Shown here piece after piece: positions 16,323 to 25,400 of a stretch of 64,000 nt of DNA. Both the position numbers and the translations under genes were made by a program. Numbering within the stretch: position 1 is the first letter of the stretch; the number at the start of each line of letters is the position of its first letter. Origin of the DNA: Bradyrhizobium sp. LMTR 3 (GTDB lineage: Bacteria > Pseudomonadota > Alphaproteobacteria > Rhizobiales > Xanthobacteraceae); the NCBI RefSeq assembly GCF_001693485.1, contig NZ_MAXC01000053.1:124001-188000 (forward strand). The letters run 5' to 3'. Under the pieces are notes generated by a model that was given only the letters and a program-made list of their open reading frames with translations, made no database searches and was not told the origin of the DNA.

Positions 16323-16363
16323 AAACTCCGATTCCTTGGGCGGGCGACGGGACGGTTCTTCCC

Positions 16364-16379
16364 TTCAAGGCTCGTGCCA
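16364..16379 (-). promoter_or_regulatory. Probable sigma-54 promoter of the frxA-suf operon
   Basis: The minus strand reads TGGCACGAGCCTTGAA, 42 bases upstream of frxA. The -24 half is perfect and spacing is right, but the -12 dinucleotide is GA instead of GC. Two TGT-N10-ACA sites just upstream make a functional RpoN promoter likely despite the weak half. Confidence 0.7.
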
Positions 16380-16421
16380 AACGCCGAGCTGATTTATCTC
16401 GGCTATTTTCCCTCTTGTGCA

Positions 16422-16437
16422 TGTCCTGGGCCAGACA
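16422..16437. promoter_or_regulatory. NifA activator site 1 upstream of frxA
   Basis: TGTCCTGGGCCAGACA matches TGT-N10-ACA exactly and lies about 43 bases upstream of the -24/-12 element. Confidence 0.7.
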
Positions 16438-16440
16438 GCG

Positions 16441-16456
16441 TGTCGCGACCGCGACA
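16441..16456. promoter_or_regulatory. NifA activator site 2 upstream of frxA
   Basis: TGTCGCGACCGCGACA is a near-perfect palindrome matching TGT-N10-ACA, only three bases beyond site 1. The symmetry makes it the stronger of the two candidates. Confidence 0.75.
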
Positions 16457-16518
16457 CTCGGCTCACAGACGCTTGATCTGGTTGGCCGTACTTCTTGAGC
16501 GCGCAGCCGGCGTAGGTT

Positions 16519-17890
16519 AACCTAAGGAGGCGAGTCGCCTCCCGCCTGCACCCAGCCCGACTTCTCGATCGCCGCGGTAACGTGGTCGCGGTCGGTCATT
16601 TTCGCGCCGCTCCCAAATGCTCGGCGGTCTCGCCCCCGGGTTTGGCCGCAACTTGCGAACTCGAAATCGGATGCGGTGACCAGTTCCCCCGGAAGCCGGC
16701 CGGCGCTTCGGCGACAGCGGCACGATCAGCAGCTGCGGCAGTGATAGCTCGTCCGATCCGCGGCTCCACAGCATCGCCAACAGGCACCCACCGTGAGGAG
16801 CTGGCAAAGTCGGTTCTGATGATCGCAAGTTTCTTGGCCAGCGTCGCGTCCGCTACACGCAAGTCTCAATTGCTCGCACAGAACGCAATTCACTACTAGC
16901 ACGTCCATGCAGTGTAGCGAAGCTCAATGCACGACCGTTCTCGCCATTGAAATTCTCCAAGAACTCGGCCGCGAGCAGCGGGATCTCACTGCGGCCCTCG
17001 CGCAAGGGCGGCAGCAGGATGGGCACGACGATGCGATGGTAGAGGTCTCGCGCGTAACTTGTTTCGCGCCACCGCCTCTCGAGATTGCGGTTGATCGAGT
17101 CAGTGACAGTACGGCGACCTTGATAGTCCGATGTGTCGACGCGCTGGAACTCCTGCTCCTCCAGAATACGGAGCAGCTTTTGGAACGGTGGCGAGATCTC
17201 ACCGATCTCGTCGAGGGGTTGCCTTGTCAGCGAGTTGAATCATCTGGCGCGGGTTCAGCGCTCCGGTGAAGACCTCTTCTCACGGGCGGACAATTTCGAT
17301 CAAGCACCGTCTCTGGCAGCCCGGCGCAATTCTTCGAATATAGGGTCCCCCGCCGCGCGGCGACAGCTCGTGCACGCGTGGGGACCAGCTCCTTGCCGGT
17401 CGCAGAACGCCCCGCAACAACACGATCCTGTTGGACTGTGCAACGACCGCGATTTTCTCGAGAGGCCGCGGGGACTGTTGCCGATGATGTCTTAATGGAC
17501 CCTCTTGCAGTCGAGGGTGGGCTTCAGCTCTGATAGCCTCTTCTGCAGGAGCGCTGCGCCAAATAGCTGGAGGACGCGCGCGACCAGGAAATGCACCTTC
17601 ACGGTTTGGCCGACCAAATTGCTTATCATGGCCAGAGGGCGACCGTCGGAAATCGACAGCCGACATGGCGAGCGGTCTTCCAGCAACCGATCTGCCCGCA
17701 ACCGTTGCATCATTGCGAATTGAAACACCGATGAACGCCGCGCGTTTCCTCGGAAGCGCCGAGCGCATCTTTGTTGTCGGGCCAAACACCGGATTCGTCG
17801 CGATCGCAAAAAACATCGCCCTTACCTGCTTATCGTTCTGCCGAATTGGTGTCCTGAGCTCCCGAATGCAACGGGCAATCGCCAAGATCG
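16519..17890 (-). pseudogene. nifA: nifA pseudogene with multiple frameshifts
   Basis: Reading the minus strand in changing frames recovers a NifA-like activator along its whole length. In order: GAF-domain pieces (AFIGVSIRNDATVAG near 17.7 kb, ISNLVGQTVKVHFLVAR near 17.6 kb), linker RLSELKPTL, and AAA+ core pieces DIIGNSP, LEKIAVVAQSN, LLRG and LDEIGEISPPFQ (17187-17214). Then come LLRILEEQEFQRV, LPPLREGRSEIPLLAAEF (near 17.0 kb), RRDATLAKKLAIIRTDFA and finally ENDRDHVTAAIEKSGWVQA near 16.55 kb, where it stops short of the end of the helix-turn-helix. Frames change repeatedly and stops intervene, so no functional protein can be made. It lies just upstream of the frxA activator sites. Confidence 0.88.
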
Positions 17891-18170
17891 GCCATCGAAG
17901 GCGGCCGAAAAGAGTGCAGATTGGTCTGCCGCTGATCAGGGATCGGCAGACTGCGGATCGGAGAATTAATCAAACTTGTGGAAAGCAAGACAAGGAACAA
18001 GGCAGGTTATCACCGCGACATTTTTTGGCGATTCGGTTTTGCCTCCATCTGAGCTTTGCCGGAGGGCCCGCATACAATCCACTCCCAATCACGAGATGCT
18101 CTCGGTCAACAAGAAGTTCAAACGTCCGTCGTTTAGTTACCTTTTGAGCGGCACGGACTCCGAATTGACT

Positions 18171-18359
18171 TCAGAGCCTCAACGTCAAAGGAAATGTGGT
18201 CGCTAAGAGCCGTTCAAAGGCGGAACGCTGTTCAAGCAGGCGCTTCTCAACGATTTTTCGCTCCGCATCAGGCAACTCGGTTTGAAGCAACGTACGAACA
18301 CGCCAAATGTCGTTCCGCACGGATTTGATCTCACTTAAGCTATCATCAATCGAAGTCAT
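18171..18359 (-). CDS. Small helical hypothetical protein
   Basis: A 62-residue frame (MTSIDDSLSEIKSVRNDIWR onward) with heptad-like charged and hydrophobic spacing, probably a helical hairpin or short coiled coil. Base composition is protein-like and there is a weak GGAAT ribosome site. I do not recognise a family. It lies in decayed DNA behind the nifA pseudogene, with no partner genes. It could be a real small protein or a fortuitous frame. Confidence 0.4.
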   Translation of the reverse strand: MTSIDDSLSEIKSVRNDIWRVRTLLQTELPDAERKIVEKRLLEQRSAFERLLATTFPLTLRL

Positions 18360-19099
18360 CCCGGATTCCGATACTTAGTTTAGAAACTAACCTTGAAAAC
18401 TGCCCAATCGTGCCATTCTTCAGCAAGCCACCGTACATTTGCGTCGCGTCTTCATCTCGAATGATTCGGTGTGCGCGAAGTTTATGTCGATGCCACTCAT
18501 CGCAGCGTCTCTGTCGACAAAGGCTGTGGTTCGTCAGCAGCAGTGCAGTCACAGTGGCCGCCACGTGGCCAACCTCCGCTTGGCCGCCGGCCGTTCTTCT
18601 CGTCTACCTGATTCAGCGCCGCTAGTATGTTGTCCAGACACATAATTAATGCAGGATAGCCGTTACCTCGCGAAGCGCCGGGGAAAATTTGATCACACAT
18701 ATCCAAGGCTCATCACGATATGATTACACGCTTCTCGTCTGCCAAAAGGAGGCATCGAGCACATCTTCGGGTGAACCGTAGTGCGATACCGGGTGGATTT
18801 GGGCTAGCTGTGGTGAGCGGCAAGGGGCTGTGGCGCAAACTTCGCGCGTAGAACGAGGCGGAGGCAGCCAGCGCATCGTATTCTTCTCTGGACTGGTATC
18901 GGCATGGACAAGACGACGATCTGGTGGTGGACGAAGGTAAAGCTGTTGGCTGATCGGGACGCGATCAAAAGAGCATTGAAGCCATTGCTGGCCGGCTGCG
19001 CGCCGTCCCCGGGGTGCCGGAGCGCTTCGGTCTTCGGCTAAATGAACTGAGCTCCCCAAGAGCGCGATGAGGGCCCGGTCGCTCTCAACCAGTTAGAAG
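18360..19099. other. Non-coding or decayed DNA
   Basis: About 740 bases in which I see no gene. Short open frames exist on both strands but none has a ribosome site together with family-like sequence. Confidence 0.4.
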
Positions 19100-19365
19100 T
19101 TGAGATCTGTTTTGGCTTCCGCATCCTGGCTATTGTCAATGACTTCACGCGGGAATGTCTTGCTTATTTTTTATAGTGCGCCGCCAGTCTTGCGGGTCGG
19201 GCGAGCTCGATGCTGTGATTGCATTGCACGTTTGTTCCAGCGATGATCGTCCCTGATAGCGGCACCGGGCTCACCAGCATGGCAACGTTGCGCTGGTCGC
19301 AGCACCGGCAGATCGAGTGGTACTACATCCCAGCGAGCCACAGTGATTCCTTCGTCCAACTGTCA
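19100..19365 (+). mobile_element. IS3-family transposase (OrfB) remnant
   Basis: Plus-strand translation with frame changes gives FRILAIVNDFTRECL (19118-19162), GELDAVIA, then MIVPDSGTGLTSMATLRWSQ and HRQIEWYYIPA (to about 19335). These are the central and C-terminal parts of the DDE integrase domain of IS3-type OrfB, including the N-D and D-x-G-T catalytic surroundings, in degraded form. The ends of the original element are not visible. It marks past insertion in this accessory stretch. Confidence 0.75.
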
Positions 19366-19533
19366 CATCAGCTCATCATATTTCTTGTATTCGTCGGCGT
19401 GACCGTCCCCCACCCGACTGCCACACTCACTTGGCGGAAGGGGCCATCAGGCGCCGAGTTCCAAGTTTTTCGGGCACACTGGCTGTGTAGGCCGGAGCCC
19501 CCATGAAAAGGTTCTATTTTGTGGAGTAGCATC

Positions 19534-19770
19534 ATGACGCCTGCAAAATCCTCGCAAAATAAAGTGTGTGCTGAGTTGAGGGGTGTTCTGGAGCATGCTG
19601 TCCGGATGGTGCCCGAAGCGAGGCGGACCTCTTCGTTGAAGGCATGCCTTGCTGAGAAGGTCTTAACTCTGGCCGCAGGGGGTGAATCGGATCCAACTAT
19701 CTTGGCGCGTGTCGCGGTGCGGACAGTGCAGGAATCCTGTCGTAGCTGCTACGGATGTGAAGGGTGGTGA
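19534..19770 (+). CDS. Small hypothetical protein
   Basis: A 78-residue frame, MTPAKSSQNKVCAELRGVLE onward, mostly amphipathic helix, ending in a short cysteine-bearing tail (CRSCYGCEGW). The ATG at 19534 follows GGAG by about 9 bases, which favours it over an in-frame start 15 bases earlier. No family recognised and no neighbouring operon partner. The protein-like composition and ribosome site make translation plausible; the cysteine tail may be a by-product of a shifted end. Confidence 0.4.
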   Translation: MTPAKSSQNKVCAELRGVLEHAVRMVPEARRTSSLKACLAEKVLTLAAGGESDPTILARVAVRTVQESCRSCYGCEGW

Positions 19771-21198
19771 CCTGCGCGCGACATCTTGCGTATCGCCCGG
19801 GCACTTGAACTGCTGCACTGGCGGCCGAAGGCGGAATGCCGCGCTTCTCCTTCCCGCAACAGCGATGGTGTGATTTCCTGGGATCCTCAGGATCGCTTTG
19901 GTTTTGGGTTTGCGGCCATAAAGTCCCGATCGTTTTCCCGCCGGCAGCGATTCCAAAGCTCGTCATCAACAATATGCGAAGGCGAGCCCTGGCGACAGAA
20001 AGTCGCACTATCAGCGTGGGTTCTGCCGCATTGATTATCAGCGACGCAGTCAATCTCGCATTCGCGCCGATTAAATCGCTCTTGCAAATCTCGAAGTCTC
20101 TCAGTGCGACCAATCCATCTCGAGCCACAATGTCGGCTAGTTCGCCACTGGCCTTGACGCCGACCAATTGCCCTCCCCTGCCCGCGTCCGGCAGCTGGTC
20201 AGGTGCCGGGGGAAAGTCCTGCAGGAAGGCGAAACAGAAATCAGGTCGCTACGTGATATGCCTCTGAACCGCTTACCGGGCGGGAGGATTCCGGACGGCT
20301 TACGGCCGGTTTGGATTTTGTACTCGGTCTCCCGGGTTCGTGACGGAAACGCTCTGGTACGCCTTTGTCGCAGGCTGCTCGCTTGGCTTCGCGAATAAGG
20401 GCCATGTCCTTCCCAAAGGCCTGGCTGTAGGCGCGTCGGCGCCTCAAGCTTTCAAGGAGCTGACTAGAGAAATCAGCGTGGGCCAATATGTACCGGTCGC
20501 GCATCGGCGAACTGGCACTGCGGCCGAGCCGGCACCGGTCGTTTCTGAGGCACGGTGCATTCACCGTTCTTCAAAACTTTGCGAAGATTCGGACACTAAC
20601 GGCGCCGTTTTGTCAGCTTTGAGACCAATGTCCCACAACTTGACGCTACCGCTACCTACACCCAATACGAAGCGACTGTAGAACCTCCAATTTTCGAATC
20701 GGCACGCCGCTTGCTTCGTTCAACCACAACGACTGATCTTATCACATGTGGGACCGCTAATGTTACGGGAGGACTTTGCACGTGCTCGATAGCGTCCGGT
20801 GCGCCCCGCCGTTTGCTGTGAGGCGAAATGAAACAGCATGTTGGAGAGGCTGCGGTCGCATTCGCTCGCGCTCTGCGCCGTGATGTCCTTCGTGCATGAA
20901 CACGAAACCCGTGGGTACGACAGGATCAGTGTCTCCGTACGCGCGAGCCGAGCAAACGGATACGACCATGACAATCAATGCGAAGTCAGCGGTTCGTTAG
21001 CGAACATGTTTCACTACGGTGCGACATCACGTGGCAAGGCTAGGCTGTTGCGAGCATACAGCAGTTTTGATTACGACACCTCAACCCACTCCTCGGTGAA
21101 GGCACTGAAAATCACGCCCTTATATTCGATTGCCGGAAGACTGGTTCTTTGCATAAACCGGCTGATGGGAACCGTGTAGAGAATGACGGAGTAATGCG
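19771..21198. other. Long stretch without recognised genes
   Basis: About 1.4 kb with overlapping open frames on both strands, none recognisable. A minus-strand frame ending near 19.7 kb starts protein-like (GELADIVARDGLVALRDFE, from about 20.15 kb) but loses that character, so it may be a broken gene of unknown type. No repeats, RNA genes or promoters were identified. Confidence 0.35.
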
Positions 21199-21276
21199 AT
21201 GGAAATTGCCCTCGGAATCAGCGCCGCAGTCGTTTTCGCCGCGATGCTTGTTGGCTGCATCTGGGCCGTTCGGTGA
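21199..21276 (+). CDS. Possible 25-residue single-helix membrane peptide
   Basis: The frame MEIALGISAAVVFAAMLVGC plus IWAVR and stop would form one membrane helix almost end to end. GGAG lies 10 bases upstream of the ATG. It is too short to be sure and no homologue is known to me; recorded because the hydrophobicity is unusually clean for a chance frame. Confidence 0.3.
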   Translation: MEIALGISAAVVFAAMLVGCIWAVR

Positions 21277-22463
21277 CCACACTCATCAAGAATTTTCTCG
21301 TGCGTAAAGAAGCTCATCGAGCAACTGGGCGTCACCGAAGACGCTCACGAGCGACACCAGATCGGACGTCAGCTTGGGCAGATCAACACCGCACTGGTAT
21401 TTTGGAGAAGACTGAGCCCAAGAGCCAGGAACGACCGGTGGACGATCCCATGCGACGCAGCGAAATCTGAAAGCTGAACGGGGGATCCGTCGGAAGCGAA
21501 TGCACTTCGTCGTGCTCGCCCGGCGCAGTTCCCTCAAAACCCCGCAAGCGCGCACCTCAACCAACCGGTCTCGTAGAACGACAATCCAAAACGAATCGGC
21601 AAAGCCCCGCGAGAACGTTTTTGGGCGCACGTACCTCAGGCCTAGAGAAATGTCAATATTTCAGGCGCTGGACATCGGCGAACGATGCTAAGAAGATTCG
21701 CGGATTGAGATCCAGCGGCCGGCACCTTTTCTCGCCGGACAACTTGCCTTTCCGCCGCGTAGCCGCCTTGATGCGCAGACCCACTGACTCGTTGGTTTCA
21801 GTCCAAGGCCTCGTTCAGCCAGCTAGCGGGCGATGGAAGAGAAGAACGCGCTCTGGGCAGGTTTTTTGTAAGGTCGACTGATCAAGAAACATGTCATTGG
21901 GCCGTCCTGCCTCGGCAGCAGGCCAAGAGCATGTCGATCTGGACGGACCAGGCCTCTCGGGGCGTGGCGCCAGCCGTGGCCGACGAACTCTCCGACATCA
22001 GGCAGCTGCGGGACCTGGTGATGCCCTCGTGCTGGCCTGGCCGACGAGGGTGGAAAGTCAGGCGCCGGCACAGAATGAGCATCGTCTGCAACTCGAACCA
22101 TGTGCAACGCGATGGCGCACGCGTCCAGAAATATCATGGTGCGCCGACGCTGCATTAGCGACTGGTAGCCAACCGTACCTCCGACGAGGTTCGGGTCCGA
22201 CTGCCGGTAATCTGCATAGCTTAGATATGGTCGAGTTGCTGGCGCAGCAACACCTGGCCGACCTGAAGTCGACGGGCGATTGATTACTGCGGCCCCGCCA
22301 TCGACATGTTCCTCACCAGCTTGCCAACGATTTGGGAAGAGGGCGCGTCTCGACCGACGGACCGGCCGATCCTCAGAGCAAAGAGAGGTCGTCGTCGCCC
22401 TGATCCGCTGGTTCAGGCCACTGCACAGTCTGGTGTGGGCGAGAGCCGTTCCAGCCAGCTCCA
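21277..22463. other. Region downstream of the Ulp1 effector, no clear gene
   Basis: About 1.2 kb. Overlapping open frames on both strands look like fragments. On the minus strand a piece near 21.3-21.45 kb (VDLPKLTSDLVSLVSVFGDA) appears protein-like but isolated. No transposase motif was recognised. Confidence 0.35.
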
Positions 22464-25400
22464 TCAGCCCGGATGTGCCCTGAGTCGGTCCTGGAGTGCC
22501 TGCCGATCGGCGACAAGGTTGTCGAGGTGCAGCGGCTCGTGCTCTGACCCCTCTCCTTGCGCCAATCGTCCAACCAGCGCCCGCGTGCCGTCCACCACGA
22601 AGACGCCGCAATCATAACCGTTCCGCTGCTGGGCCATGCGGGCTGGCTCCAGGCGAGCGCCCAGCCTTTGTGCGAGCTCTGCTGCAATGGCACGGTTGGT
22701 GATCCCGTAGGAGTCGTAGTGATAGGCGACCGGCCTTGCCTGCTCGCGGCGATCAACGAGCAGCAGCGACCAATGGGTGCCGCGGCGATTAGGATCTGTA
22801 GCACTGGCATCGTTCACCGGCAGGAAAAGGAAGTCGGCGGTGTCGCTACCATTCTGATTATGGACTATGCGCTGGAATGCGCCTAGTGCGATGCTCTCGG
22901 TGCCCAAGCGCAGATGATAATGGGCTACGAGGGGATCCACGAACCGCGTGCGCGCGGCCAGATTCGGATTGTCCCTCCGCAGCTCCTGCTCGAGGAGCGC
23001 ATAGTCCGCCGCGATATGCTCATCGCCCAGCCAGTCCCTGGCGCCGAGCTCTAGTCCGCTGCGGTCGTGGAGCGAGGCTGTCGGACCCAAATCCCCGATC
23101 TGAGCATCAGACAGTGTGCGCGAAAACACCGACGGATAATTGCCGTCATCACGCAGCTCCTGCGGAGTGGACGTCAAATCAACCAGTGACTCAAGACCGC
23201 TGTAGATGTCTGACCGAGCCCTCGCCGGTGCCGCTGGCGCAGCTTCACTACCAACTCGAGGGTGATGGATGAGCTGAACGTCATTGGGCCCTCCTGGCCC
23301 CAAGATGGCCGTGTAGCGCTCACCACGAATGTCGTAGCTCATTACCCGCTGCGCTGCGCTCGGCAAGAAGCCGAACTGGCGCAACCTCGAGAGCATCCTA
23401 TCCGGGACCGGTTGGGTGCGGTGGGAAAAGTCCTCGGGAGCGGCGAATGAAACATCAAAAGTCTCGTCGACCGCGGGGGACGCTGCCGCAGCCCTGGCGC
23501 ACGCCGGCCCGGTTGGCTCCATCGTCCGGCCGAACAGCTCTGGCGAGGCGGGATTCTCCGGCCGCGAGCTGGGCTGCGGAGCGCCTTCCGGTCGATATCT
23601 GAGACGAATGGCAACACCTCGCGGATTGAGTGGGGTGCTCTGCCTCGTCACCCCTGCTGGCATCAAGCCCGCCGTGTAGTGCTCACCGTTGACGAAGAAG
23701 CTGGTCAGTGGGGTCTCCTGCGTCGGCAGGAGGTTGCTCCAGTCCAGCGCAGCGATCAACTCGTCCGGGGCGCGCTGGTGGCCGTGGCGCCAGTTGAGGT
23801 GACGAACGGCCTCTCCGAAATCCGGAGCCTGGGAATGGCGCGCGGTTGGCCCGAGAGACGACGGTGGGCCGGCTTCGTCTATCACGCCCCACAGCGGATC
23901 CTGATCGTAACCTTCCGCAGGAAGGACCACTGGCGAACCGACAGCTGGCCCGAGAGGCGACGGTGGGCCGGCTTCTTCCATCACCCCCCAAGGCGGATCC
24001 TGATCGTAACCCTCCGCGGGAAGGACCACTGGCGACCCGACAGCCCCGTGCTCAAGGTATTGTAATCCAAGCGGATTGTTTGCTCCGACGGCTTGTTGGT
24101 ACTTACGAAGCAGCTCCAAACCTTTGCCGACTTGGGTCTCATTGGTAGCACGCTTGAAGTCGTTAAGATCTGTCTTCAACGCATCAGGGTTGTTGAGTCG
24201 GCCAATGATGGGCTCCCTGCCGTTGTGTTGGAGCCACTGACTGAACCCGCGAACGGAGCTAGCCCTCCTCCAGACCGCTTCTCGTTCCGTTTGCGAAGTG
24301 GCTGCCGCGAGTGCCCACTTATTGGCCGCCTCGATAAGCACCGCATCCTCAGGAGTAGCAATGCGGCTATACCGGCGCTCGAATTTCAGCGGCGAGCCTC
24401 GGAGATGACTCAGTGCTTCACTGGCGTATTCGGACCCACCGGAGGCCTCATAGTGCTCGGCATCTTCATCTAGCGACTTGTCGTAAAGCCGAGCAGCAAT
24501 GCCCGGCTTGTTGTTTTCACGCAGGTAGTGGCCGAAAGCACGAAGAGCAGTTGCATACGTCCTTTTCCCAGACGCTGCTGCGAAGTCTTTGATGAGGGCT
24601 GCGTCGCCGGGATAAGGATTAAGGACAGCGCGGCTCACAATCGGCGCCGCTCCGCCCGCCGACTGAGAGGCCTTGAGATGAGCCAGTGCCGTCCGGGCGT
24701 GTGGGGCACCACCTCTTTCCAAAAACTCCTCGACATCATTGTCCAGCGATTTGTCGTAAAGCCGAGCAGCAATGCCCGGCTTGTTCTTTTCAAAGAGCCA
24801 ACGATCCAAGCTGAGAAGTTGACCTACACGACTTTTGGCGGTGAGCTCCTTGGCCCCACCCTTGATGAGTGCCTTCTCAAGCCCCAAAATGAGGGGCGCA
24901 TCCTCGGAATAAACAGGGCGCTTGCTGCGCCCCACCAAAACCCCAGTTGACTGACCCGGCTGCAGCGCCGAGGCGTCCAACATCGCCCCACCGCCTCCGT
25001 CATGCGGCGCTGGGATGTATTCGTGCCCACTCCCCTGCATCATGGGCTGCGACTCCCATGGCGAAGCACCCAATTGATGAATGGAGGCCTGCATCAGCAC
25101 GCGATCGCCTGAATTGCCGATCTCGCTCAGCTGCCGCCCAATGGCATCTCCTTGCGGATTGCTCAGCGTCCTCCGCCTCTTCGCTGGCCTCAACTGCCCC
25201 GTGTAATCCTCATCGATGGGGACCTCGTCTCGTGGCAGGAGGTTGCTCCCGGTCAGCTCGTCCGGAGCCGGCTGATGGTCCCGGGGCCAGTTCAAGGGGT
25301 GAACGGCCTCTCCAGGATCCGGTGCCTGGTTATGGCGCGCGGTTGGCTCGAACGGCAACGATGGGTCGGCTTCGTACATCATCCCCGAAACCACATCCTG

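Noticed and set aside
21823..22611. 262-codon minus-strand frame below the Ulp1 effector
   Set aside because: Overlaps the catalytic end of the effector in another frame and has no recognisable domain.
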